Source of the DNA: Prevotella sp. UBA3208
GTDB taxonomy: Bacteria > Bacteroidota > Bacteroidia > Bacteroidales > Bacteroidaceae
Direction: 5' to 3'
NCBI GenBank assembly: GCA_002363695.1
Contig: DEWO01000121.1
Span: 1 to 29,368, forward strand
Length of the DNA stretch: 29,368 bases
The notes below the pieces were generated by a model, which saw only the letters and a list, made by a program, of their open reading frames with translations, was not told the DNA's origin and ran no database searches. Both the position numbers and the translations under genes were made by a program. Numbering within the stretch: position 1 is the stretch's first letter; each line of letters starts with the position of its first letter. Below are positions 6,805-14,413 of the stretch, piece after piece.

Positions 6805-7754
6805 GCTTGTTCCTCCTTATTTACTTTTGGTTCACTAACAGGACTAGTAGAACTAGGTTGACTAGACTGACTGGGTTCGCTCACTACAGCCTTGGGGGCT
6901 TGAACAGGAACCTCAGGCTTCGGCTTGGGAGCCGGGAAGTTGATAGCGTGGATAGCCTTCGTGGGACACACCTCTACACACTTCTTGCAGAGACGGCACT
7001 TGGTGTGGTCAATGTATGAAACATTGCCCTCGATGGTGATGGCTCCGAACTTACACTCCTTCTCGCACTTGCCACAACCGATACAAGCTGCCTTACAAGC
7101 CTTCATGGCAACAGGGCCCTTGTCCTTGTTAACGCAAGAGACGAAGACTCTCCTACCCTTCGGCCCTTTCTTGCGAAGCTCGATGATGTGACGCGGGCAG
7201 GCCTTGACACAAGCACCACAAGCCACACACTTCTCTTCGTCAACCTCAGGCAGGCCCGTCTCGGGATTCATGTGAATGGCATCAAACTGGCAGGCTGCCA
7301 CACAATCGCCACAACCCAGACAGCCAAAGCCGCAAGCCGTCTCACCAGCACCACATGAGTTCATGGCTGCACAAGTGCGGAGACCGCTGTACTCAGCAAT
7401 CTTCGGACGCAATGCACATGTTCCGTTACAACGCACAACAGCCACCATCGGGTCACCATTGGCAATGGCCATACCCAAAAGGTCGGCCACCTTACCCATC
7501 ACTTCTTGTCCGCCGACAGGGCACATCAGCCCTTCAAGGCTTCCAGCATCAGCACCCTTGACAAGTGCATCAGCCAAACCGCCACATCCAGCAAATCCGC
7601 AACCGCCACAATTGGCACCTGGCAACTGTTCAGTAACCTGAGCAATGCGAGGGTCCTCGTAGACTGCGAACTTCTTGGAGCAGACAAACAGCACCAGAGC
7701 CGCTATCAGTCCGATGGCGCCCAGCACTAATACTGCAATAAGAATAAAATTCAT
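6801..7754 (-). CDS. rnfB: Rnf complex subunit B, polyferredoxin
   Basis: 317 residues, membrane-anchored entry point for electrons from ferredoxin. Seen: an N-terminal transmembrane helix (about 3-25); the Fe-S domain GANCGGCGFAGCGG (about 47-60); and four ferredoxin-type motifs, CLGCGDCVAACQ, CVACGACVKACP, CIGCGKCEKECK and CRLCKKCVEVCP. Having four, rather than two, ferredoxin motifs is the long form found in strict anaerobes. A Pro/Ser-rich tail of about 45 residues follows and looks disordered; its DNA is built from repeated CTAGT-like units. It is the first Rnf subunit gene of the operon, 34 nt after rseC. Confidence 0.95.
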   Translation of the reverse strand: MNFILIAVLVLGAIGLIAALVLFVCSKKFAVYEDPRIAQVTEQLPGANCGGCGFAGCGGLADALVKGADAGSLEGLMCPVGGQEVMGKVADLLGMAIANGDPMVAVVRCNGTCALRPKIAEYSGLRTCAAMNSCGAGETACGFGCLGCGDCVAACQFDAIHMNPETGLPEVDEEKCVACGACVKACPRHIIELRKKGPKGRRVFVSCVNKDKGPVAMKACKAACIGCGKCEKECKFGAITIEGNVSYIDHTKCRLCKKCVEVCPTKAIHAINFPAPKPKPEVPVQAPKAVVSEPSQSSQPSSTSPVSEPKVNKEEQA

Positions 7755-7788
7755 AAAATACTTGTTTTTTATTTGTTTTAGTTTTGAA

Positions 7789-8202
7789 TTATTGTTCTAT
7801 CGAAAAAGCCAACTGCTCACGCATCTTCTCACGAAACACCCATAACAGACCATAATAAGGCACAAGGGCCGCCAAAGCACTGAGGGCTGCCACCCCCTCG
7901 CTGCCAGATAGTTGCAAGACAACAAAAAGCACGCCAACCAGCACGAGGAAAGGTATGCCGAAGCCCCAGAGCAAGGCACGGGCGGCCACTTGTCCCGAAG
8001 TAGACACCGTCACCACCTGACCTACCTTGTAAAGAGATGTATCAACAGGGGTTACGTCAACAATCTTCTCCTTGGACTCGGCTGCATTGCAGTAGCCGGC
8101 CACCTTACAGGTAGCACAAGCAGAAGTCTGGACAATGCGCACATGAACGCTATTGCCCTCTATACTTTCTATAACCCCTGAATGACTTATTTTAGTACTC
8201 AT
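7789..8202 (-). CDS. rseC: RseC/SoxR-reducing-system family membrane protein
   Basis: 137 residues. The N-terminal small beta domain has a four-Cys-type motif CATCKVAGYCNA, near residues 29-40, followed by two transmembrane helices (about 78-115). In enterobacteria RseC works with the Rnf/Rsx complex; in Bacteroidales the gene leads the rnf operon, and it may help assemble or tune the complex (family knowledge plus inference). The frame is open to 8232, but that start overlaps the -7 box at 8230-8237, so the ATG at 8200-8202 is used. Confidence 0.88.
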   Translation of the reverse strand: MSTKISHSGVIESIEGNSVHVRIVQTSACATCKVAGYCNAAESKEKIVDVTPVDTSLYKVGQVVTVSTSGQVAARALLWGFGIPFLVLVGVLFVVLQLSGSEGVAALSALAALVPYYGLLWVFREKMREQLAFSIEQ

Positions 8203-8229
8203 TAGTTTGCAATCTCGAGTTTGCAATTG

Positions 8230-8237
8230 CAAAGGTA
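8230..8237 (-). promoter_or_regulatory. -7 box of the rseC-rnf operon
   Basis: TACCTTTG on the minus strand, 27 nt before the rseC ATG. The region downstream carries the palindrome TTGCAATTGCAA (8221-8232) and two copies of GTTTGCAAT. A third copy lies near 8298 in the promoter of the opposite gene. No well-spaced -33 TTTG is seen; the nearest is 24 nt away. Confidence 0.65.
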
Positions 8238-8298
8238 CAATAAAAATATGAATTAATCATGCAAATATATGAGTTTTTTTGAAAAAAAGTCGTAATCG

Positions 8299-8330
8299 TT
8301 TGCAATTTCACTCACTTATTCGTACCTTTT
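8299..8330 (+). promoter_or_regulatory. Upstream (degenerate) copy of a tandem promoter element
   Basis: TTTG (8299-8302), 20 nt, TACCTTTT (8323-8330). The last base of the -7 box is T rather than G. It shares 24 identical bases (8306-8329) with the copy 75 nt downstream, so it looks like a duplicated promoter whose -7 box has decayed. Confidence 0.5.
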
Positions 8331-8373
8331 TACTTTGTAGAAAGTACTCTCGCTCGGAAAAAATCCAAATTAA

Positions 8374-8405
8374 TTTGGTTTTTCACTCACTTATTCGTAC
8401 CTTTG
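8374..8405 (+). promoter_or_regulatory. Promoter of the 8429 gene, downstream copy of the tandem element
   Basis: TTTG (8374-8377), 20 nt, TACCTTTG (8398-8405), a full consensus match 23 nt before the ATG. The -33 box lies inside the perfect palindrome CCAAATTAATTTGG (8365-8378). The same module (CGCTCGGAAA, the CAAAT/ATTTG palindrome, then CTTATTCGTACCTTTG) recurs on the minus strand at 25155-25205. Confidence 0.75.
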
Positions 8406-8428
8406 TGACGTCAAAAGGAATAAAAACG

Positions 8429-8869
8429 ATGAAAGCTACAGATCAAACCATTCAGCAAGCAGAACGTGCATTACGGAAAGTGACCGAGAAATTTCCTCCT
8501 CAGGAAGAAGCTACTCAACTTACTGACCTACATATTCGTGTCAATCAGGAAACAGGCGAATTATTGGTATTTGACGACGATGACAAGGAACTGACACGCT
8601 GCGTGATTGAACAATGGATTGAAAACAAGGAGGACTCTTTCTACCAAGACGTCACCAACATTCTGCGAATTGTACTGAATAAGCAAAAGGACATGATTGA
8701 GGGCATGTCCATCCTGAAGCCCTACTCTTTTGTCCTGGAAGACGAGGATCGCGAGAACATCGCAGAACTGTATGTCGTTGATGACGATACTGTCATCATT
8801 GACGAAGAACTGATGGCTGGATTGGGTAAGGATTTGGATGATTTCCTGACCAACCTGCTAAAGGACTGA
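8429..8869 (+). CDS. Conserved-looking acidic protein of unknown function
   Basis: 146 residues; I do not recognise a family. No signal peptide or membrane span. The protein is strongly acidic, with Asp/Glu runs such as VFDDDDKEL and LEDEDRENIAEL near residues 48 and 107, and ends DDFLTNLLKD. The frame is open back to 8279, but that part runs through two tandem promoter elements, so the ATG at 8429, 23 nt after a consensus -7 box, is taken. It is convergent with the LysM gene, whose stop lies only 6 nt away, and divergent from the rnf operon. Probably cytoplasmic. Confidence 0.75.
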   Translation: MKATDQTIQQAERALRKVTEKFPPQEEATQLTDLHIRVNQETGELLVFDDDDKELTRCVIEQWIENKEDSFYQDVTNILRIVLNKQKDMIEGMSILKPYSFVLEDEDRENIAELYVVDDDTVIIDEELMAGLGKDLDDFLTNLLKD

Positions 8870-8875
8870 AAACTC

Positions 8876-9775
8876 TTATCTCAGCCTCAGCAGGTCACCC
8901 ACACGAATCTGATACGTAGGGGGCAAGTCGTTCATCTTATATAGATATTTCATTCGGATGCCATATTTCTGAGCGATAGAATACATCGATTCGCCAGCCT
9001 GAACCCTATGCAGTTTCCCCTTATAACTCTTGGGAGCCTTTCTTGCTTTCTTATGCAGCCAAACGACCTCGCCTTCTTCTAAAATATCGTTCTTGTCACG
9101 CTCATTATAGCGTGCCAGTTTCTTATAAGATATGTCCACTTCGGCAGCTATCGTACGGAAGGTATCGCCTCTGCGTGCATACAAATAGTAATTCTTGTTG
9201 AAGGTATAGATATGGCGCAAATTAATATGTTCACCCTGTTGGCGGAGCTTGCCATATGCTTTAACAGTGTCATATTGATATAACTTATAGACTTCGATAA
9301 TGTCAATCAACTTGGAAGCATACACCGGACTTGTAGCATAGCCGCAAGACTTTAAACCCTTTGCCCAACCTTTATAGTCAGTCAGTTTCAGCCGGAACAA
9401 ACGACTATAGCGCTGACTGGTTGTTAAAAACTCAGAATGGTCTTTATAACTTTCGAAGACAGAATTGTAAGCCCGAAAACACTCACCACGCTCATCATCG
9501 TCATGATAGGCCTTACGACCTGTCCACCCATTACACTTGATACCAAAATGGTTGTTGGCCTTCAGGGCCAACTCGCTCCTGCCAGCTCCAGATTCCAGCA
9601 CACCTTGTGCCAGTGTAATGCTGGCTGGTATTTTATATTGGTGCATCTGGTCAATGGCAACATCCTTGTAGGTATCAAAATAGTCTTGGAAACGCTGATT
9701 CCAAACAACACTCTGTGCGAGCACAACAGGAAGTCCGAAAATCATTAAAAAGAAAGAAAATATGTACCGTTTCAT
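8876..9775 (-). CDS. Secreted peptidoglycan hydrolase: GH73 glucosaminidase domain with LysM repeats
   Basis: 299 residues. A signal peptide (about 1-20, ending VVLAQS) is followed by a glucosaminidase (GH73/FlgJ-like) domain at about 30-165. It has SITLAQGVLESGAGRSELA with the likely catalytic Glu, NNHFGIKCNGW, and an SQRYSRLF segment. C-terminal LysM-type modules follow: a degenerate one around YARRGDTFRTIAAEVDIS and a clear one in the last 45 residues (HRVQAGESMYSIAQKYGI). It should cleave N-acetylglucosaminyl bonds of the cell wall from the periplasm or outer membrane side. Its promoter is interlocked with that of cdd. Confidence 0.9.
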   Translation of the reverse strand: MKRYIFSFFLMIFGLPVVLAQSVVWNQRFQDYFDTYKDVAIDQMHQYKIPASITLAQGVLESGAGRSELALKANNHFGIKCNGWTGRKAYHDDDERGECFRAYNSVFESYKDHSEFLTTSQRYSRLFRLKLTDYKGWAKGLKSCGYATSPVYASKLIDIIEVYKLYQYDTVKAYGKLRQQGEHINLRHIYTFNKNYYLYARRGDTFRTIAAEVDISYKKLARYNERDKNDILEEGEVVWLHKKARKAPKSYKGKLHRVQAGESMYSIAQKYGIRMKYLYKMNDLPPTYQIRVGDLLRLR

Positions 9776-9793
9776 GAATAAACCTCGTTTTGA

Positions 9794-9829
9794 GTTGCAA
9801 AAATAAAGAAAAATAATTATATTTGCAAC
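9794..9829. promoter_or_regulatory. Interlocked divergent promoters of the LysM hydrolase and cdd genes
   Basis: Plus strand: GTTG (9794-9797), 20 nt, TATATTTG (9818-9825), 19 nt before the cdd ATG. Minus strand: GTTG (9826-9829), 20 nt, TATTTTTG (9798-9805), 22 nt before the hydrolase ATG. The outer ends form a perfect 8-bp inverted repeat, GTTGCAAA (9794-9801) and TTTGCAAC (9822-9829), so each arm joins the -33 of one promoter to the -7 of the other. Confidence 0.7.
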
Positions 9830-9844
9830 AAAAATCGGAAGAAT

Positions 9845-10318
9845 ATGAAAGAATTAGTCATCAAAACGTCTATTCTGGATGCCCAGATAGGCGACCTGAC
9901 AGACACAGAGCGAGCACTTGTAGAAGCTGCTATCGAGGCTACCAACAGATCGTATGCCCCCTACTCCCAATTTCGTGTGGGTGCTGCTTTGCTGTTGGAA
10001 AACGGGGAAACCATCATTGGATGTAATCAAGAGAACGCCGCCTACCCTGCCGGAATATGCGCAGAACGTTCAGCCATCTTTGCAGCTGGGGCACAATATC
10101 CTGAGCAACCCATCCTGATGATTGCCATTGCAGCCCGCAACAAACATGGAGAGCTACAGGAAAAACCTATCAGCCCATGCGGCATTTGCCGTCAGGTCAT
10201 CATTGAAAGCGAGACGCGTTTCAAGCAACCGATACGCATTCTGCTCTATGGGAAAAATCATATATATATTGTTGACGGCATCAAGGAGCTGATGCCTCTG
10301 TCATTCACCGAATTTTAG
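9845..10318 (+). CDS. cdd: Cytidine deaminase
   Basis: 157 residues, homotetrameric zinc type. It converts cytidine and deoxycytidine to uridine and deoxyuridine in pyrimidine salvage. Seen: SYAPYSQFRVGAAL (about 36-49), the zinc/catalytic motif CAERSA with Cys72 and Glu74, and PCGICRQ with Cys112 and Cys115. The ATG lies 19 nt after a consensus -7 box. The 3' end overlaps the convergent tetR-family gene by 14 bp (10305-10318). Confidence 0.95.
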   Translation: MKELVIKTSILDAQIGDLTDTERALVEAAIEATNRSYAPYSQFRVGAALLLENGETIIGCNQENAAYPAGICAERSAIFAAGAQYPEQPILMIAIAARNKHGELQEKPISPCGICRQVIIESETRFKQPIRILLYGKNHIYIVDGIKELMPLSFTEF

Positions 10319-10937
10319 TAGCGATGGCATCTTCCAACAGCTGATAGCCTTTTATAGTGCACAGTCCTCGAAGCGATACCAGAAACAAATTATCGAAAAG
10401 TTCGTCGGCAGGGTATTTTTTCAGCATCTGAGTATTCATCACATATTGTCCTACGGCATCTAGCAGATGAGGAACCATCTGATAGTTAATTTCCGAACGC
10501 AGGAAGCCCTCATCAACCCCACGCTGCATAAAGAGAACAAAGCCCTCACGCATCCGCTCATGTTCTTCTTTAATATATTGTTCTACCTGAGGGTATTTCA
10601 TAATGTCTTCATAGAACAGAGGATTTACAGTCCTTGTCTCTCTGAGCTTCATCCGATAAGCCTCAACGATGACATCTATGACATTATGCCCTTCAAGGGA
10701 ATAGTTCTCCATATAAGTATGTCTCCGGCGGTCATAGGTGACAATGCAATAGTAGAGCAGTTTTTCCTTGTCTTCGTAGATTTCATAGAGGGTACGTTTT
10801 GAGATACCCAACTGTTGGGCAATATCATCCATCTTGACAGCCTTGATGCCACGCTCCCTGAAAAGTTTCATGGCAGCTTCCATGATTCGATCCTTCAGGG
10901 CTATCCGATAAGATGTTGCTTCTTTTAAATCTTGCAT
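10305..10937 (-). CDS. TetR/AcrR-family transcriptional regulator
   Basis: 210 residues. The N-terminal TetR helix-turn-helix is seen at about 14-60 (IMEAAMKLFRERGIKAVKMD, then IAQQLGISKRTLYEIYEDKE), followed by an all-helical ligand/dimer domain with no recognisable specificity. The frame is open to 10997, but the ATG at 10935-10937 fits the TetR start and lies 18 nt after a TAACTTTG box, so it is used. Its target is unknown. It is divergent from the malic enzyme gene, so either autoregulation or control of maeB is possible but unsupported by a visible operator. Confidence 0.9.
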   Translation of the reverse strand: MQDLKEATSYRIALKDRIMEAAMKLFRERGIKAVKMDDIAQQLGISKRTLYEIYEDKEKLLYYCIVTYDRRRHTYMENYSLEGHNVIDVIVEAYRMKLRETRTVNPLFYEDIMKYPQVEQYIKEEHERMREGFVLFMQRGVDEGFLRSEINYQMVPHLLDAVGQYVMNTQMLKKYPADELFDNLFLVSLRGLCTIKGYQLLEDAIATKIR

Positions 10938-10955
10938 AAGTATAAGTTTTCGCTG

Positions 10956-10963
10956 CAAAGTTA
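10956..10963 (-). promoter_or_regulatory. -7 box of the TetR-family gene
   Basis: TAACTTTG on the minus strand, 18 nt before the ATG. It faces away from the maeB promoter, with 42 bp between the two boxes. Confidence 0.6.
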
Positions 10964-11005
10964 CTAAAAAGATTAAAAAAAATCGCGATTTTCCCAAGTT
11001 TTTAG

Positions 11006-11013
11006 TACTTTTG
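11006..11013 (+). promoter_or_regulatory. -7 box of the malic enzyme gene
   Basis: TACTTTTG fits TAnnTTTG, 36 nt before the ATG at 11050. No TTTG is present at -33; an AATCGCGATT palindrome sits there instead (10981-10990). Confidence 0.6.
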
Positions 11014-11049
11014 CGCTCCGGAAAAGAATAATTTCAATAATACACGATT

Positions 11050-13353
11050 ATGGTAAAAATCTCCAAAGAAGCCGCTCTCAACTATCATGAGGCGGGACGT
11101 CCCGGTAAAATCGAAGTAAAGCCTACCAAGGCCTATCGTACCCAAACAGACCTGTCATTGGCCTACTCTCCTGGTGTAGCCTACCCTTGTCTGGAAATCC
11201 AACAGAATCCTGACAATGCCTATAGATACACCGACAAAGGAAATCTGGTAGCCGTCATTTCCAACGGTACTGCCGTATTGGGGCTTGGAGATATAGGCGC
11301 CATGAGTGGAAAACCGGTAATGGAGGGGAAAGGCCTGCTGTTCAAAATCTACGGAGGTATTGACGTCTTCGATATTGAGGTGGCAGAGAAGGACCCTGAG
11401 AAATTCTGCGAGGCCGTTGAAAGAATAGCCCCAACCTTTGGCGGTATTAACCTGGAAGACATCAAGGCACCTGAATGTTTCTACATTGAAGAGCGTCTGA
11501 AGAAAAGTCTCGACATCCCTGTGATGCACGACGACCAGCACGGCACCGCTATTATCTCTGCTGCGGGATTGAAGAATGCCTTGGAGGTCAACGGCAAAGA
11601 CATCAGCAAGGTCAAGATTGTGGTAAACGGTGCTGGTGCTGCTGCCATTTCGTGCACCAAACTCTATATGGCCATCGGAGCACAGAAGGAAAACATTGTC
11701 ATGTTGGACTCAAAAGGCGTCATTTCTATTGACCGCCCAGACCTCAACGAGCAAAAGAAGTTCTTTGCCACCAATCGAACGGACATCCATACCTTGGAAG
11801 AGGCTGTAAGAGATGCTGACGTATTTGTCGGCTTGTCCAAAGGCAACGTACTTACCAAGGAAATGGTCAAGACGATGGCCAAAGATCCTGTTATTTTCGC
11901 TTTAGCTAACCCTGTTCCTGAAATCAGCTACGAAGATGCAATGGAAGCACGTCCCGACACCCTCATGTCTACCGGACGTACAGACTACCCGAACCAGATT
12001 AACAATGTCATTGGTTTCCCGTACATTTTCCGTGGAGCACTGGATGTACACGCTACGGCTATCAATGAAGAGATGAAGCTTGCTGCTGTATATGCTATTG
12101 CCGACCTTGCCAAGCAGCCTGTTCCTGACGTAGTAAACGACGTCTATAAAGTTAACAACCTGACTTTCGGCCGCGACTATTTCATTCCAAAGCCCGTTGA
12201 TCCACGACTCATCACTGAGGTCTCCGCTGCTGTAGCTAAAGCTGCTATTGACAGCGGTGTAGCCAGACGTAAAATTGAGAATTGGGACGAATACAAACGC
12301 TCGCTCTCCATACTGCTGGGACAAGAGACCAAGCTGACGCAGAAACTTTATACGACAGCTGCAGCACACCCGCAACGTGTGGTCTTTGCAGAAGCCATTC
12401 ACCCCACCATGCTGAAGGCTGCCGTTCAGGCCAAAGCTGAGGGAATCTGTGAGCCCATCTTGCTGGGTAACGACGAAGTCATCCAGAAACTGGCAGACAA
12501 ACTGGACCTCAATATTGACGGCATAGAAATTGTCAACCTGCGCCACCCGTCCGAACAGGAACGCCGCGAACGTTATGCACACATTCTGACAGAGAAGCGT
12601 CAGAGAGAGGGTTATACCTTCCAGGAAGCTAACGACAAGATGTTTGAACGCAACTACTTTGGCATGATGATGGTTGAGACAGGTGAGGCTGACGCCTTCA
12701 TCACCGGACTTTATACCAAGTACTCGAATACCATCAAGGTTGTCAACGAGGTCATTGGAATCCGCCCACAATATAAACATTTCGGTGCCATGCACATTAT
12801 CAACTCTGCCCGAGGCACCTTATATATTGCCGATACACTAGTCAACGAAAATCCTGACACCGACACACTGATTGATATAGCGAAACTGGCTAGCAAAAGT
12901 GTGAGGTTCTTCAACGAGACACCTGTTTTGGGTATGATCAGTCACTCCAACTTCGGCAGTAACCAAAGTGACGGTGCCCAGAAGGTCAAACGTGCCGTAG
13001 AGTATATGCAGGAACACTATCCAGACCTGCCCATTGACGGTGAGTTGCAGATTGGTTTTGCGCTTGACCGCGAACTGCGTGACGAGCAATATCCATTCAC
13101 TCGCCTGTTTGGCAAGGATGTCAACACCTTGGTATTCCCGAACCTGACATCAGCACGTTCCAGCTACAAGATGCTCCAAATGTTGGATGCAGACGTCGAG
13201 ATTATCGGCCCCATCCAGATGGGACTGAACAAGCCGATCCACTTCATAGACTTTGGCGCTTCCGTTCGTGATGTCGTCAACATTGTTGCTGTGGCAACCA
13301 TTGATGCGTATGTCGATAAGGTGAAAAAGCAAATCAATATGCCTACGGAATAA
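11050..13353 (+). CDS. maeB: NADP-dependent malic enzyme with C-terminal phosphate acetyltransferase-like domain
   Basis: 767 residues, the usual MaeB length. The enzyme decarboxylates malate to pyruvate with reduction of NADP+. The N-terminal catalytic part (about 1-410) shows [33 protein letters not shown] with the active-site Lys, [10 protein letters not shown], and the nucleotide fold [12 protein letters not shown]. The C-terminal part (about 430-760) resembles phosphotransacetylase ([32 protein letters not shown]). In MaeB proteins this domain is regulatory, binding acetyl-CoA (family knowledge). A good terminator follows. Confidence 0.95.
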   Translation: MVKISKEAALNYHEAGRPGKIEVKPTKAYRTQTDLSLAYSPGVAYPCLEIQQNPDNAYRYTDKGNLVAVISNGTAVLGLGDIGAMSGKPVMEGKGLLFKIYGGIDVFDIEVAEKDPEKFCEAVERIAPTFGGINLEDIKAPECFYIEERLKKSLDIPVMHDDQHGTAIISAAGLKNALEVNGKDISKVKIVVNGAGAAAISCTKLYMAIGAQKENIVMLDSKGVISIDRPDLNEQKKFFATNRTDIHTLEEAVRDADVFVGLSKGNVLTKEMVKTMAKDPVIFALANPVPEISYEDAMEARPDTLMSTGRTDYPNQINNVIGFPYIFRGALDVHATAINEEMKLAAVYAIADLAKQPVPDVVNDVYKVNNLTFGRDYFIPKPVDPRLITEVSAAVAKAAIDSGVARRKIENWDEYKRSLSILLGQETKLTQKLYTTAAAHPQRVVFAEAIHPTMLKAAVQAKAEGICEPILLGNDEVIQKLADKLDLNIDGIEIVNLRHPSEQERRERYAHILTEKRQREGYTFQEANDKMFERNYFGMMMVETGEADAFITGLYTKYSNTIKVVNEVIGIRPQYKHFGAMHIINSARGTLYIADTLVNENPDTDTLIDIAKLASKSVRFFNETPVLGMISHSNFGSNQSDGAQKVKRAVEYMQEHYPDLPIDGELQIGFALDRELRDEQYPFTRLFGKDVNTLVFPNLTSARSSYKMLQMLDADVEIIGPIQMGLNKPIHFIDFGASVRDVVNIVAVATIDAYVDKVKKQINMPTE

Positions 13354-13378
13354 AGCAGTAAGAACATTAATATTTTTT

Positions 13379-13416
13379 AAAAAGTCGGCCGTCGGAGAAC
13401 AACGAGCCGATTTTTT
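13379..13416 (+). terminator. Terminator of maeB
   Basis: An 11-bp stem: 13379-13389 (AAAAAGTCGGC) pairs with 13406-13416 (GCCGA then T's) with one G-T pair. The loop is 16 nt, and the T run extends to 13418. The T run directly abuts the -7 box of the next gene. Confidence 0.8.
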
Positions 13417-13419
13417 TTG

Positions 13420-13427
13420 TACCTTTG
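13420..13427 (+). promoter_or_regulatory. -7 box of the sigma factor gene
   Basis: TACCTTTG, about 73 nt before the ATG, directly after the maeB terminator T run. Termination of maeB and initiation of the sigma gene therefore occupy the same 50 bp. No TTTG at -33. Confidence 0.6.
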
Positions 13428-13500
13428 CACCGCAAAAGACAAAGAATAGGTTGCACAAAATTGGTTTTCAGGTAGTTATATATATTTTAGCAAGTAAAAG

Positions 13501-14373
13501 ATGAGGCAATTAAAGATTCAGAAGAGCATTACGAATCGTTCCAGCGAGGCTCTGGACAAGTATCTTGTCGAGATAGGAAGAGCTCCGTTAATCAGTATTG
13601 ACGAGGAAATTGAACTGGCTCAGAAAATTCGCAAGGGCGGCCGTGAAGGTGAACGCGCTAAGGAGAAGTTGGTAACAGCCAACCTTCGTTTCGTTGTTTC
13701 TGTCGCCAAGCAGTATCAGCATCAGGGACTGACGTTGACTGACTTGATTGACGAAGGAAATATTGGGCTGATTAAAGCCGCACAGAAATTTGACGAAACA
13801 CGTGGTTTCAAATTTATTTCATACGCCGTATGGTGGATTCGTCAATCCATCTTACAAGCTATAGCAGAGCAAAGTCGTATTGTGCGCCTGCCCTTGAATC
13901 AGGTAGGTTCGCTGAGCAAAATCAATCAGGAAATCAACAAATTCGAGCAGGAGAACCAGCGTCACCCTTCCATCCAGGAATTAAGCGCTGCAACTAGTAT
14001 TGACGAAGAGAAGATTGGACAAAGCCTAATGGCTGACGGACACCACGTGTCTATAGATGCACCTTTCCAAGAAGGCGAGGAAAACTGTATGCTGGACATC
14101 ATGGCATCAGGCGATGACTCACGCACTGACCGTCAGGTTGACCATGAGTCCATGGCGCTGGAACTGAATAATGTGCTGGAGAAAGTACTCAAAGACCGCG
14201 AGATTACTATTTTGCGCGAGTGCTTTGGCATAGGCTGTCATGAGAAAGGGCTTGAGGAAATTGGCGACCAATTGGGGCTGACCCGTGAACGTGTTCGACA
14301 GATTCGCGAAAAGAGCATTGCAAAGTTGCGTGACTCCGGCAATGCCCGTATTCTAATGAAATATTTAGGCTAA
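13501..14373 (+). CDS. rpoD: RpoD/SigA-type sigma factor (short Bacteroidota form)
   Basis: 290 residues, lacking region 1.1 as Bacteroidota primary sigmas do. Region 1.2: DKYLVEIGRAPLISIDEEIE. Region 2: ANLRFVVSVAKQYQHQG, with DETRGFKFISYAVWWIRQSI recognising the -7 box. Region 3: RLPLNQVGSLSKINQEINKF. Region 4: GLTRERVRQIREKSIAKL helix-turn-helix. Region 4.1 reads ECFGIGCHEKGLEEIG. I associate this with the second of two RpoD-like paralogues common in Bacteroidales, so it may not be the sole primary sigma (from memory, not checked). It should direct transcription from promoters like those marked here. Confidence 0.9.
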   Translation: MRQLKIQKSITNRSSEALDKYLVEIGRAPLISIDEEIELAQKIRKGGREGERAKEKLVTANLRFVVSVAKQYQHQGLTLTDLIDEGNIGLIKAAQKFDETRGFKFISYAVWWIRQSILQAIAEQSRIVRLPLNQVGSLSKINQEINKFEQENQRHPSIQELSAATSIDEEKIGQSLMADGHHVSIDAPFQEGEENCMLDIMASGDDSRTDRQVDHESMALELNNVLEKVLKDREITILRECFGIGCHEKGLEEIGDQLGLTRERVRQIREKSIAKLRDSGNARILMKYLG

Positions 14374-14377
14374 ATCT

Positions 14378-14408
14378 TTTGTCGCTCCAATTTTTTTTTG
14401 TAATTTTG
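14378..14408 (+). promoter_or_regulatory. Promoter giving a probably leaderless mRNA for the 14414 gene
   Basis: TTTG (14378-14381), 19 nt, TAATTTTG (14401-14408): full consensus. The GTG start codon at 14414 is only 5 nt past the -7 box, so transcription should begin at or next to the start codon. Confidence 0.7.
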
Positions 14409-14413
14409 GGGGC

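Noticed and set aside
8279..8428. 50-residue N-terminal extension of the 8429 protein
   Set aside because: It would be translated through two tandem promoter elements and starts upstream of both -7 boxes.
8203..8428. Riboswitch or T-box in the rnf/8429 intergenic region
   Set aside because: The repeats there are explained by promoter duplication and short palindromes; no known riboswitch core is recognisable.
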